A stretch of DNA of 64,000 bases from Natronococcus sp. AD-5 (GCF_030734285.1 NZ_CP132294.1:620001-684000); one strand, 5' to 3'. Positions 51,713 through 62,654 are shown, numbered from the stretch's first letter. Notes: generated by a model from the sequence alone, not told the origin. Program-made: numbers and translations.

Positions 51713-52140
51713 CAGAAGCCCACCCCGTACATGAACGTCGGGACGCTCGCGACGGTGATGGCGCCGGTCAGCACCAGCGAGGCGTAGAAGCTCTTATCCT
51801 GTGCGGAAAGGCCGACACCGAGGTCGACCATCAGCAGTCGGAGGCCGTTCAGAATGTGAAAGACGGCGACGGCCAGCAACCCGACTTCGAGCACGCGCAC
51901 GATGAACAGCGACTCGAGTCCCTGAATCGTCGTCGTGTACACGTCGGTTTCCTGCTGGATCAGCGCCGCGTCGCCGCTCGCTGCACCGATAGCCGTACTC
52001 AGCACGGCGATGTGAGTAAACAGGTAGCCGATCAGCATCCACCCGGTGAACTTGTGGAAGATCCACGCCCACATGCCGGCCGAGAACTCCTTCCAGCGGC
52101 CGAAGTCCTCGATGAGACCGCGATTGTAAGACTGACTCAT
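51712..52140 (-). CDS. sdhC: Succinate dehydrogenase cytochrome b subunit SdhC
   Basis: This 142-residue protein starts [48 protein letters not shown] and has three membrane helices with the SdhC-type HKxTG and heme-ligand His pattern. It opens the sdh operon. A tatac element on the minus strand near 52166-52183 is about 30 bases before the start. The long in-frame extension to 52230 is unlikely. Confidence 0.9.
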   Translation of the reverse strand: MSQSYNRGLIEDFGRWKEFSAGMWAWIFHKFTGWMLIGYLFTHIAVLSTAIGAASGDAALIQQETDVYTTTIQGLESLFIVRVLEVGLLAVAVFHILNGLRLLMVDLGVGLSAQDKSFYASLVLTGAITVASVPTFMYGVGF

Positions 52141-52257
52141 ACGCTCATGTGGAGGTTTGACCGTGAGGGTATAGAAGTTACCTTTATCGTGTCTACTTAC
52201 CGTCTTCTGCGAAGACGACTGTCGGCACAAAAACAGATTTCGCGACGAGACGGGAGA

Positions 52258-53349
52258 CTACACCCGAAGTTGGGACTGCGATTCGGTTCTCGTCCGCTCG
52301 GTTTCGAGCGCCGTGCGCGTATCCGGCGCGAGGCCGACGAGGTGACACAGCGGGTTCCCCGGATAGACGACGGGGTTCTCGAGGACGCCGACGATGAGTC
52401 CGGTGAACGGCGCTTCGACGGTGACGATGTCGTCTTCCTCCTTGAACGGGTTGGTGATGGTACAGATCACCTCCCCTTCCCTGACGAGCGCGCCGCGGCC
52501 GCGCTTCATGTCGACGATGCCGCCGGCGTCCGCGCGGAGCCAGGTCTTCTCGTCGTCGGCGGCGATGACGGTTCGCCAGCCGGGCCAGTGGACCGCGGAG
52601 TCGGGATGGAGGCCGAACTCCGCGAGCACGCTCGCGACGCCGGTGAGCGCGCGATCGATCAGCCGACGCTGGAAGCGGTGGGCCTCGCCCATCTCGACCG
52701 TCACCGTAGGAACCCCAGACTCGGTGGCCTCGCGCCGGAGCGTCCCGGAGGGACCCTCGCCCGCGATGATGACGTGGGAACTGAACGCGTTCGCGAGGCG
52801 GGCGACGGTGGGGTCGTCCATGTTCGCCCGGACGTGGAGCATGTTCGTGCGCCCCCGCGTCGACGTGTGAAAGTCGACCCCGAGGTCGCAGGGTTCGATG
52901 AAGTTGGTGAAGATTCGGTGGGCCATCCGCCTGGCGCTCGTCGACCCCTCGCGGCCGGGGAACGAGCGGTTGAGGTCGCGGTCGTAGATCGGGAGGTACC
53001 GCTCCTGTGCGAGGAAGCCGGGGACGTTCATCACGGGCAGACAGACCAGCGTGCCGTGTAGGTCGGAGTGATCCCAATCGTGGGCCACCTCGCGGACGAC
53101 CTCGATGCCGTTGAGTTCGTCGCCGTGGGCCGCCGCCGAGAGGAAGACCGTCGGACCGGGGTGTTCGCCGTTGATGATCGTCACCGGAATCCTGACCGGG
53201 TCGCCGAGATACGTCTCGCTGATTCCGTACCGGATGTTCGCCGACTCGCCGGGATCGACCCGCCCGCCGTTGTACGTGAACGCGCCGCCTCTCGCATCGG
53301 CGTCGGCCGATTCGATCGAAGAATCGACCGTCGCGTCGTCGCCGCTCAT
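52258..53349 (-). CDS. Succinylglutamate desuccinylase/aspartoacylase family metallohydrolase
   Basis: This 363-residue protein has the M14-type zinc site AAAHGDELNGIEVV (His and Glu ligands), a third ligand in GVDFHTST, RDLNRSFPGREGS with Arg and Asn for substrate carboxylate binding, and ATESGVPTVTVEMGEAH near the catalytic Glu. The C-terminal part includes a barrel-like stretch (DIVTVEAPFTGLIVGVLENPVVYPGNPL). Such enzymes remove acyl groups from amino acids; the exact substrate is uncertain. It is transcribed away from the GNAT gene. Confidence 0.85.
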   Translation of the reverse strand: MSGDDATVDSSIESADADARGGAFTYNGGRVDPGESANIRYGISETYLGDPVRIPVTIINGEHPGPTVFLSAAAHGDELNGIEVVREVAHDWDHSDLHGTLVCLPVMNVPGFLAQERYLPIYDRDLNRSFPGREGSTSARRMAHRIFTNFIEPCDLGVDFHTSTRGRTNMLHVRANMDDPTVARLANAFSSHVIIAGEGPSGTLRREATESGVPTVTVEMGEAHRFQRRLIDRALTGVASVLAEFGLHPDSAVHWPGWRTVIAADDEKTWLRADAGGIVDMKRGRGALVREGEVICTITNPFKEEDDIVTVEAPFTGLIVGVLENPVVYPGNPLCHLVGLAPDTRTALETERTRTESQSQLRV

Positions 53350-53487
53350 GCGCTAGTTTTCGTCGGCACGAACGTGAACCTTTGTCTTGGGGCACTCGGT
53401 CCGGATTCGTCAACGGCTCAAGTAGATGAGCGGGTGATTTTCGCTTCTGGGGCATACGTTTTGTACGAGGGAATGGTACGAACGTGC

Positions 53488-54240
53488 ATGGAGATCCGCG
53501 AAGCTACCGAATCGGACGTCGACGCCATCCGCTCGATCGCTCACAACTCGCTCTCGTCGACCTACACGGACTTTCTCGACGAAGAGACGATCGACGACGC
53601 GATCGACCAGTGGTACGGGGACGCGTTCGTCGACGACCTCGACGACGACCACGCGCTGATCATGGTCGTCGAGCGCGACGGCGAGGTCGTCGGGTTCTCC
53701 CAGAGCGAACTGGTCGGCCAGCGATACGACACCGGGCAACTGCTGTGGCTCCACATCGATCCCGACCAGCGGGGCGGCGGGACCGGCGTCCGTCTGCTCG
53801 TTCGCACCCGGGAGAAACTCTTAGAGGAGAGCGCCGACCACGTCCAGTGTTTCGTCCTCGAGGACAACGAGGGGGGCAACGAGTTCTACGCGGATCACGG
53901 CTTCGAGCAGGCCGGCCAGCGCGAGGTCGAGATCGGCGACGAGACGTTCACCGAGAACGTTTACGTCGAGAGCGAGATCGAAAGCGGCGACGAGTGGAAC
54001 GCGATCGACGAACTCGAGGTCGACGACGAGACGATCTACGTCAGCTACGGCGAGGCCGCCCGCGGCTCGAAGGCGCCGTTCTACGGCGCCTACGAGACCG
54101 AGGAACAGTCCTCCCGGTACGGCTGGCTCTGCGGCCACTGCGACTCGATCGACAACGCGATGGACTCCATGGGTCGCATCGAGTGCAACGCCTGCGGAAA
54201 CCGGCGCAAGGCGACGCGGTGGGACGCGTCGTATCTCTGA
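53488..54240 (+). CDS. GNAT acetyltransferase with C-terminal zinc ribbon
   Basis: This 250-residue protein begins MEIREATESDVDAIRSIAHNSL and has the GNAT acetyl-CoA-binding region LWLHIDPDQRGGGTGVRLLVRTREKL near residues 89-114 and NEFYADHGFEQAG near 131-143. The C-terminus carries CGHC and CNAC pairs 22 residues apart (about 218-239), a zinc ribbon, with ARGSKAPFYGAY before it. The combination resembles haloarchaeal GNAT proteins with a DUF5816-like tail. ATG at 53473 is an alternative start. The acceptor is unknown; the ribbon could bind nucleic acid or a partner. Confidence 0.83.
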   Translation: MEIREATESDVDAIRSIAHNSLSSTYTDFLDEETIDDAIDQWYGDAFVDDLDDDHALIMVVERDGEVVGFSQSELVGQRYDTGQLLWLHIDPDQRGGGTGVRLLVRTREKLLEESADHVQCFVLEDNEGGNEFYADHGFEQAGQREVEIGDETFTENVYVESEIESGDEWNAIDELEVDDETIYVSYGEAARGSKAPFYGAYETEEQSSRYGWLCGHCDSIDNAMDSMGRIECNACGNRRKATRWDASYL

Positions 54241-54665
54241 GGCGGCCACTTCCGGAGTCGGAGTACAACCGGTTCGTTCTCGCGCTGTCGGTATCGCGTT
54301 GCGCCTGACTCGAGCGAATCGTACCGAACGGTTACGGTCGGTACACCGACCGGACACGGGGCGTAAGGTAGTCGTAACGGGCGCGTAAGAGCCGCGAGAG
54401 CGGCCGAAGAACGGCTGCCCCGCGCCTCGTCCGGAATCGATCGGCGATCGCGTCGAAATCGATTCCCTCGGGCGATCGCTTTCTAGTAATCCGTTCCCGT
54501 TGTCCGGCGTTACCGCTCGCACCGAGATTGTTGTGACCGCGTTACGGATGTTGTCGCTGCATTACAATTGCCCGCTCGCTCGATGGTACCGATCGGATCT
54601 CGGTTACCGGCGGCTTCCGTCGTCGCTGTAGCGCGTGAGTAACGCGATCGTGACTTTCCAGTCGT
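54241..54665. other. Non-coding stretch
   Basis: About 425 bases between the GNAT and flippase genes. I see no gene, RNA or strong repeat. Reading frames here are either shadows of neighbours or have no start with suitable spacing. A short direct motif cgtaa/gtaac recurs at about 54360-54390. Confidence 0.5.
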
Positions 54666-56135
54666 ATGAACAGGCACGCACACATCATCCACGGGTTCAA
54701 GGCAACGCTGGTCGCGCGGGCGATCTACATGATCTCGAGCGCGCTGCTCATGCTGATCCTGGCGCGCTACCTCCTCGATCCGGACGGGTACGGCGCGCTC
54801 TACTGGGCGATCGGGATCCTCTCGGTCGTCCAGCTGGTCGCGGATCTGGGGCTCGGAAAGTCCGCCGCGCGGTACTTCTCCGAGTACCGGGAGAAAGACC
54901 CCGGGCAGCTCCCGCACCTGATCCGATCGACTGTCGCGTTCAAGATCGTCCTCCTCACGGTCGTCACGTCCGTCCTCCTGGTGTCCCACGAGTGGCTCGC
55001 CGCCGTCCTCGGCGACCCTGAGGTCGCCCCGTTTCTCGCGGCGGGCGCGCTCTACATCGTGGCCTTCTCGTTCAGCTCCTTCTCGCAGATCGCGTTCCAG
55101 GGGTTCAACCACCTCGTCTACAGCGCGATCATCCAGGCGATCAGCGGCCTCGCCAGGCTGGTCTTCGTCGTCGCGTTCGTCGTCCTCGGCGCGGGCGCGC
55201 TCGGCGCCCTCTTCGGCTACGCCGTCGGCTACGCGATCGCCGCCGCCGTCGGGCTGACGGTGCTCTACCTCGAGTTCTACGCCGAGCACGAGCCCGCGGA
55301 CGAGTACGAGCCCGGCCTCTCGCGTCGCCTCGCCGAGTACAGCGTTCCCCTGACGGCCACCCGGAGCGCGAACGTGATCGACAAGCGGATCGACGTCGTG
55401 CTGGTCGGCGTCTTTCTCACCCCCGCGGCGGTCGCGTTCTACACGCTCGGCAAGCAGATCTCCGACTTCGTGCTCGCGCCCGCCGAGTCGCTCGGCTTTA
55501 CGATCTCGCCGAACTTCGGCGAGCAAAAGGCCGCCGGTCAGCTCGAGCAGGCGCGTCAGATCTACGAGACGTCGCTGACGAACGTCCTCCTGCTGTACAT
55601 CCCCGCGACGGTCGGACTCGTGATCGTCGCGGAACCGTTCGTGACGATGGTCTTCGGGGACGACTACGCGGGTGCGGTCCCCGTCCTGCAGGTCCTCGCG
55701 TTGTTCGTCATCCTGCAGGCGATCACGAACCTGACGAGCGACAGCTTGGACTACCTCGGCCGCGCGAGATCGCGCGCGATCGCGAAAGGAGGGACCTCGG
55801 TGGCGAACTTCGGGCTGAACCTCGCGCTGATTCCGACGATCGGCGTCGTCGGAGCCGCTATCGCGACGGTCGCCACGCACACCGTCTACGTGGCGGTCAA
55901 CCTGTACATCGTCCACAGCGAACTCTCCTTGCGACTCGAGCGCCTCGGGCGGTCGATCGGCCGGATCTGCGCGATTACCGGCGTGATGGCCGTCGCCGTG
56001 TTGCTCGTGATGCCGTTGATCTCGAACTTCGTGATGCTCGTCGGCGCTATCGGACTCGGCGCGCTCACGTGGTCGGTCCTCGCCGTCACGACCGGGATGA
56101 TCGACGTCCAGGAGGTCCGGTCGGTAATCACGTGA
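54666..56135 (+). CDS. Oligosaccharide flippase family (Wzx/MATE-like) membrane protein
   Basis: This 489-residue protein has about 12 to 14 hydrophobic helices. Features of the polysaccharide export flippase family include the N-terminal GFKATLVARAIYMISSALLMLILARYLLDPDGYGALYW and a central cytosolic loop near residue 220 (SRRLAEYSVPLTATRSANVIDKRIDVVLVG). It would flip lipid-linked sugars across the membrane for N-glycan or surface polysaccharide assembly. No glycosyltransferase genes are beside it here. It precedes a RimK-type gene by 75 bases on the same strand. Confidence 0.87.
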   Translation: MNRHAHIIHGFKATLVARAIYMISSALLMLILARYLLDPDGYGALYWAIGILSVVQLVADLGLGKSAARYFSEYREKDPGQLPHLIRSTVAFKIVLLTVVTSVLLVSHEWLAAVLGDPEVAPFLAAGALYIVAFSFSSFSQIAFQGFNHLVYSAIIQAISGLARLVFVVAFVVLGAGALGALFGYAVGYAIAAAVGLTVLYLEFYAEHEPADEYEPGLSRRLAEYSVPLTATRSANVIDKRIDVVLVGVFLTPAAVAFYTLGKQISDFVLAPAESLGFTISPNFGEQKAAGQLEQARQIYETSLTNVLLLYIPATVGLVIVAEPFVTMVFGDDYAGAVPVLQVLALFVILQAITNLTSDSLDYLGRARSRAIAKGGTSVANFGLNLALIPTIGVVGAAIATVATHTVYVAVNLYIVHSELSLRLERLGRSIGRICAITGVMAVAVLLVMPLISNFVMLVGAIGLGALTWSVLAVTTGMIDVQEVRSVIT

Positions 56136-56210
56136 GACTCGCAGCGGAGACGGTTGTGTCGCTTGCGATAGCCCGCGAACGCTTATCAGCGCGGTTCGTG
56201 TCTAGAGGAT

Positions 56211-57551
56211 ATGGCCGTCGCAGATCCCGTCACCGTCGGGGTGTTGAGCCTGCACACGAGCAAGGAAACGAAAGCGATACTCAACGCGGTCGAGGAGCTG
56301 GGCCACGACACCGAGTGGCTTCGAACGGAGAACACGTCCGTCAGCGTCGTCGACGGCAGCGTGACCATCGAGCCGTCGGTGGACGTGATCGCGAACCGGA
56401 TGCTGCTATCGAACACCGAACAACCCTGCGAGGAACTCGGTCTGGTGAACACGTTCGCGGGCCTGGTGCCGATGCTCAACGAGCCGCCGGCGGTGCTGAC
56501 GGCGATCCACAAGATGTCGACGGCCACGGTGCTCGCGGCCAACGAGGTGCAGATTCCGGACGTCACGCTCGCGCTCAGCAACGAGGAACTCAACGACGCG
56601 CGCTCCAGGTACGGCGAGGAGGCCGTCTACAAGACGGCGATCGGCACCCACGGCGGCGGAACGTGGAAGGTCGGGCCGGACGATCCCGTCAACGCGAAGG
56701 TGGGGAACCGGTACGCCTTCCTGCAGGAACTCATCGACCGCGACGACGCCCGCCACCGCGACGTCCGCGTCTACGTCGTCGACGGCGAGATCATCGGCGC
56801 GATGTACCGCTACGCGCCCGACAACGACTGGCGGACGAACGTCGCGCTCGGCGGATCCGTCGAGAACGCCACCGACGACCTTCCCGAGGGCGCCCGCGAG
56901 ATCGCCCAGCGCGCAGCCGATGCGATCGGGCTCGACTACGCCGGCGTCGACCTCGTCGAAAGCGACGAGGGCTGGTTCGTGCTCGAGGTCAACCCGACGG
57001 CCGGGTTCAAGGGGCTCTATCAGGCGACCCAGGTCAGTCCCGCGCCCCACATCGCCAAACTCGCGATCGAACGCGCCGGCGGCGAGGTCGACGACGAGCG
57101 GGTCCGGGACCTGTCCGCCGTCCTCGACGATTCGCCGCCGACGGCGCAGCCGCCCGAGGCGACGGTGACCGTCGAGGAGCCGGCGGTGATCGGCTACACG
57201 GAAGAGGTCGTCCTCTCGGGAACCAGCGGCTCGAAATCGATCATCGCGAAGTCCGACACCGGCGCGACCCGAACGAGCATCGACACCTCGCTCGCGGCCG
57301 ACATCGGCGCCGGTCCGATCAAGGCGATCACGCGCGTCAAATCCGGCAGTCGGAAGACCTCGAGAAGCCGCCCCGTCGTCGACGTCGTCGTCGGGGTCGG
57401 GGGAACCCAGCACACCGTCACCGCGAGCGTCGAGGATCGAGGCCACATGGACTATCAGGTTCTGCTCGGCCGAGACATCCTCGAGCACTACCAGGTCAAC
57501 GTCAGCCGGCGCGCCGACAGCGAGGCGGTGGACAAACCCGAAGAGGAGTGA
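56211..57551 (+). CDS. RimK-family ATP-grasp ligase fused to a RimB-like retropepsin domain
   Basis: This 446-residue protein has an ATP-grasp ligase (about 1-300) with MLNEPPAVLTAIHKMSTATVLAANEVQIPDV, the ATP-binding VYKTAIGTHGGGTW (about 139-152) and FVLEVNPTAGFKG (about 257). From residue 326 a second domain follows: VIGYTEEVVLSGTSGSKSIIAKSDTGATRTSIDTSL, with D349-T-G-A matching the retropepsin-like catalytic motif of RimB (DUF785), ending MDYQVLLGRDILEHYQV. RimK adds glutamates to ribosomal protein S6 and archaeal RimK relatives glutamylate cofactors, while RimB trims such tails. The fusion combines adding and removing domains in one chain. The target in this organism is unknown. Confidence 0.88.
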   Translation: MAVADPVTVGVLSLHTSKETKAILNAVEELGHDTEWLRTENTSVSVVDGSVTIEPSVDVIANRMLLSNTEQPCEELGLVNTFAGLVPMLNEPPAVLTAIHKMSTATVLAANEVQIPDVTLALSNEELNDARSRYGEEAVYKTAIGTHGGGTWKVGPDDPVNAKVGNRYAFLQELIDRDDARHRDVRVYVVDGEIIGAMYRYAPDNDWRTNVALGGSVENATDDLPEGAREIAQRAADAIGLDYAGVDLVESDEGWFVLEVNPTAGFKGLYQATQVSPAPHIAKLAIERAGGEVDDERVRDLSAVLDDSPPTAQPPEATVTVEEPAVIGYTEEVVLSGTSGSKSIIAKSDTGATRTSIDTSLAADIGAGPIKAITRVKSGSRKTSRSRPVVDVVVGVGGTQHTVTASVEDRGHMDYQVLLGRDILEHYQVNVSRRADSEAVDKPEEE

Positions 57552-57673
57552 GGATCCGCTTCGGACCCTCGGAGCGGCCGACGTCTTTCACTGACGCGAA
57601 CAGTTCGGATCGGCGCGCTATCGAACCCCGTTCTGACCGGTGAATCAACTAGAATTGGATGGCGAAATGGCCT

Positions 57674-57699
57674 TCTAATTTCGGATATCCGAAATTAGA
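57674..57699. repeat. Perfect 26-bp palindrome
   Basis: TCTAATTTCGGAT at 57674-57686 is followed directly by its exact reverse complement ATCCGAAATTAGA (57687-57699), with no loop. It lies 123 bases after the RimK stop. It may be a dimeric protein site or a hairpin in the transcript. Confidence 0.85.
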
Positions 57700-57744
57700 T
57701 ACGCGAAAGACGAAACTCAGATTGTCATCGGTGAACCTATAGTT

Positions 57745-57933
57745 CTGAATTTCGTTGAACCCGACAGCAGGAAAGACGTACACGAGCGACGACAACCCGA
57801 CGCACGAACTCGGCGACGTGAAAGCGCCCACGTCGGAAGCCGAATCCGATCGTCAGGCGCCGACGACGAACTCCGGCGAACCGGTCCCGACGACCGGAAC
57901 TCCCGCAGCGCCGGCCCCGAAGGGCTGCTGATG
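57745..57933 (+). pseudogene. 3' remnant of an unidentified gene
   Basis: In one frame, with a stop upstream and no start, the sequence reads TYTSDDNPTHELGDVKAPTS and then a Pro/Thr-rich end, TTGTPAAPAPKGC, before a TGA at about 57931-57933. Codon use looks haloarchaeal. It appears to be the C-terminal part of a deleted gene. The protein family was not recognised. Confidence 0.35.
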
Positions 57934-57972
57934 GTCGACCACCACTACCTCGAGAAGACGGTCCAGTTGGCC
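57934..57972 (+). pseudogene. Start of a gene interrupted by an IS-like end
   Basis: Immediately after the remnant's stop, an ATG opens MVDHHYLEKTVQL, with the proper spacing for a following gene, and the frame then runs into the IS-like sequence at 57969 and stops. This looks like a gene truncated by insertion. The fragment is too short to identify. Confidence 0.3.
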
Positions 57973-58030
57973 CTGTTGAAACCATCGATTAGTGCCAGGT
58001 CTCAGCGGTCGTGCTGAATACGCAGCGCGA
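57969..58030. mobile_element. Possible IS6-type terminal sequence relic
   Basis: ggccctgttgaaacc at 57969-57983 resembles the GGCACTGTTGAAA-type ends of IS6-family elements, and the next bases (agtgccaggtctcagcggtc) look like the non-coding end of such an element. No transposase and no second end were found in the window, so this would be a solo relic. The assignment rests on remembered sequence similarity and needs database confirmation. Confidence 0.35.
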
Positions 58031-58103
58031 ATCCATCACTGACAAAATTTCATGCGCTCGTAAAATTGTTTGGGCTGCAGCAAAGACTTCATTAGAGAAT
58101 TAG

Positions 58104-60317
<2,214 letters not shown>

Positions 60318-60380
60318 GCTCAGTCGAGCGCCTCCGGGTCGGTGGCCGTGTCCGACGTCTCGAGGAGATCCTCCGGGCGA

Positions 60381-61883
60381 TTACTCGCCCCGCAGGACGA
60401 TCTCGTCGTCGGTGATATCCGATATTTGCGCCGCTTCGACGGGATAATCGTCGTCACCGTGGCCGCCCCAGTTCAGCCGGGCCTTGAGTCGGTCGGTCAA
60501 CCCGGGTTGGGGATCGATGTACGCCGTCTGTCCCTCGACCTCCGCGACGATCCCGACCTTCCCGCCGCGTTCGTCGACGACGTCCTTCCCCTGGTCGTCC
60601 GTCGAGAGTTCGATCGGCGACTCGCCCATCGGGGGTTCCGACTCGGCATCGGCCATCTCCGACTCGGCGCCGCCGGCGGCCACGTCCATATCCGATTCCG
60701 CACCTTCGGCGGCGCCGCCCGTCTCCGACTCGGCACCCTCCGCGGTCGTCTCCGACTCGGCACCCTCCGCGGTCGTCTCCGACTCGGCACCCTCCGCGGT
60801 CGTCTCCGACTCGGCACCCTCCGCGGTCGTCTCCGACTCGGCACCCTCCGCGGTCGTCTCCGACTCGGCACCCTCCGCGGTCGTCTCCGACTCGGCACCC
60901 TCCGCGGTCGTCTCCGACTCGGCAGCTTCGGCGGCCGTCGGCTCCGCGCCCGCGTACTCTTCGACGTCGATGATCTCGCCCTCGAGCACGTCGCTCCCGA
61001 TCACCTCGGACGCGACCAGTTCGGCGTCCTCGAGGACGAACCGCAGCCGCCGCTGTTCGCCGATCTCCTCCTCGATCGTCCGCCGCTCGATGAGTTCGCT
61101 CCGGACGGCGTCGCCCTCGGTGCGGTTGCTCCGGATGACCTCCTGTTCAAGGACGTCGTCCGTCGCGACGTCCGAGCGGACGACGTCGCTCTCGAGGATC
61201 GAGCGCTGGACGCTCTCGAGTTCGACGTTCGTCTCGATCTCGTCGCGCTCGAGTTCGTCGTGCTGTTCGACGTCGACGTCGACCACGCGACTCTCGACGG
61301 TGTAGCGTTCGATCTCCTCGATCGTGTCGAGGCGAGTCTCGTCGACGGTCACCTGGATCGTCTCGTCGTCCAGGAATTCGGTCTCGGTGACGTCCCGGGT
61401 CAGTAATTCCGAGTCGACGACCTCGCGTTCGGCGACGTCCGATTCGACCACCTCGCTCTCGATCGTGTCCCGCTCGACGATCTCGCGCTCGATAACCTGC
61501 GTCTCGACGATTTCGGTCGTCACGGTCTCTCCCTGCCGGAGCGAGTCATCGAGTTCGTCCCGGCCGAGGTCGGTCCGCTCGAACGCCCGATCGCGCTCGA
61601 CGAGTTCGAAAAAGCCCAGCCCCTCGCCCTCGCTCGCCGTCCCTTCCTCGTGGTAGACGAACACCAGATCCTCGTCCTCGAAGGCCTCGATGAACTCGTC
61701 CCAGGTGTGCTCCTCGTGGTCGGCTCCGAGTTCGTCGCGGTGGGCGAACGAGTGGCCGTGGCCTTCGCCGCCGCGAATCGAGACGGGGACGGCGTCGCGG
61801 GCTTCGGCCCACTCTCTGATCCGCTCGGGGTCGGTAGTCATTCGCCGTTCGCTGGACGCATCGTCGGGAGTATCGTTTGCCAT
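60381..61883 (-). CDS. Acidic repeat protein with PRC-barrel-like C-terminus
   Basis: This 500-residue protein starts MANDTPDD (a later MTTDPERIREWAEA at 61841 is possible). Residues 10-90 form a domain with EGHGHSFAHRDELGADHEEHTWDEFIEAFEDEDLVFVY. From about 120 to 300 there is a five-residue pattern of the type hydrophobic-hydrophobic-Glu/Asp-Ser/Arg-Glu/Asp (VIERE, IVERD, TIESE, VVESD, VAERE, VVDSE). Then come about seven copies of ETTAEGAES, encoded by a 27-bp DNA repeat, and a C-terminal PRC-barrel-like part (STDDQGKDVVDERGGKVGIVAEVEGQTAYIDP). I do not know a specific function; PRC barrels often bind RNA or partner proteins. Confidence 0.8.
   Translation of the reverse strand: MANDTPDDASSERRMTTDPERIREWAEARDAVPVSIRGGEGHGHSFAHRDELGADHEEHTWDEFIEAFEDEDLVFVYHEEGTASEGEGLGFFELVERDRAFERTDLGRDELDDSLRQGETVTTEIVETQVIEREIVERDTIESEVVESDVAEREVVDSELLTRDVTETEFLDDETIQVTVDETRLDTIEEIERYTVESRVVDVDVEQHDELERDEIETNVELESVQRSILESDVVRSDVATDDVLEQEVIRSNRTEGDAVRSELIERRTIEEEIGEQRRLRFVLEDAELVASEVIGSDVLEGEIIDVEEYAGAEPTAAEAAESETTAEGAESETTAEGAESETTAEGAESETTAEGAESETTAEGAESETTAEGAESETTAEGAESETGGAAEGAESDMDVAAGGAESEMADAESEPPMGESPIELSTDDQGKDVVDERGGKVGIVAEVEGQTAYIDPQPGLTDRLKARLNWGGHGDDDYPVEAAQISDITDDEIVLRGE
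60721..60936 (-). repeat. 27-bp tandem coding repeat, seven perfect copies
   Basis: Seven exact copies of a 27-base unit (plus-strand gtctccgactcggcaccctc, then cgcggtc) run from 60721 to 60909 with one degenerate copy at 60910-60936. They encode the nonapeptide repeat of the protein above. The perfect identity suggests recent expansion. Confidence 0.92.
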
Positions 61884-62066
61884 AGCGGCGCTAGAACCAG
61901 TCCGTACTTTAGTCGACCTGGCCGTCTTATCGATCAGTATCCCATTTCTTCCGACCCCGCACGAAGCCTGCACTGGCGGGGTCGTAATCGACAGTTGCTC
62001 GGTTTCAGCGGTGATCGTTTCGCCGCTCGAGCGGTCGCAGTGATTGATTACTGGGGTGTGGATCCG

Positions 62067-62654
62067 CTAGGACTCGTACTCGGCCCAGATGTACCGCGTC
62101 GCGACGCTGCGATACGGTCGCCACGGTTCGGCGATCTCGCGCATCTCGGCGCGGATCAGCTCCTCGCCGTTCCCGTACAGCGTTTCGATGCCGCGGCGAA
62201 CGGCGAGGTCGCCGAGCGGGAGCACGTCGGGTCGCTCGAGAACGAACAGGAGGTACATGCGCGCCGTCCACGCTCCGATCCCCTTGATTTCGGTGAGGGC
62301 ATCGATCACCTCGTCGTTGGAGTACGCGGCCAGCCCTTCGCGCGTGTAATCGTTCTCCTGGAAGGCCCGCGCGGCGTTTCGCACGTACGCGACCTTGCTT
62401 CGAGAGAGCCCCGCGTCTCGGAGCGCCGCCTCGTCCGCGGCTAGCACGGTCTCCGGCGTCACGGTGTCGTCGAGAAGCTCGAAGACCCGCTCGCGGACGG
62501 CCGCCGCGCTCGCGGTCGAGAGCTGCTGGTTGATGATCGAGATGCAGAGTCGCTCGTACTCGTTCCAGTTCGGTTCGACGTACGGGTCGTGTCGATCGAC
62601 GAGTTCCGCCATCACGGGGTCCTGGCGGAGGACGGGGTGAGCCTCTTCTAACAT
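62067..62654 (-). CDS. DNA-3-methyladenine glycosylase II (AlkA family, HhH-GPD)
   Basis: This 195-residue protein has INQQLSTASAAAVRERVFELL, KVAYVRNAARAFQ, the helix-hairpin-helix IKGIGAWTARMYLLFVL and the catalytic Asp in LPLGDLAVRRG, the HhH-GPD layout. It excises alkylated bases from DNA. The start MLEEAHPVLRQDPVM at 62654 was preferred over an ATG at 62672, since it begins where the family does. It is transcribed away from the next gene. Confidence 0.87.
   Translation of the reverse strand: MLEEAHPVLRQDPVMAELVDRHDPYVEPNWNEYERLCISIINQQLSTASAAAVRERVFELLDDTVTPETVLAADEAALRDAGLSRSKVAYVRNAARAFQENDYTREGLAAYSNDEVIDALTEIKGIGAWTARMYLLFVLERPDVLPLGDLAVRRGIETLYGNGEELIRAEMREIAEPWRPYRSVATRYIWAEYES

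Noticed and set aside
54510-55916. 468-residue minus-strand frame across the flippase
   Set aside because: Antisense shadow with Asp/Arg-rich composition; the plus strand shows a clear multi-helix membrane protein.
57649-57831. 60-residue minus-strand frame covering the palindrome
   Set aside because: The palindrome lies inside it and the composition is not protein-like; the plus strand remnant in the same area has better codon use.
60721-60936. 27-bp direct repeats as a CRISPR array
   Set aside because: The units abut without spacers and keep the reading frame of a protein, so they are coding tandem repeats.
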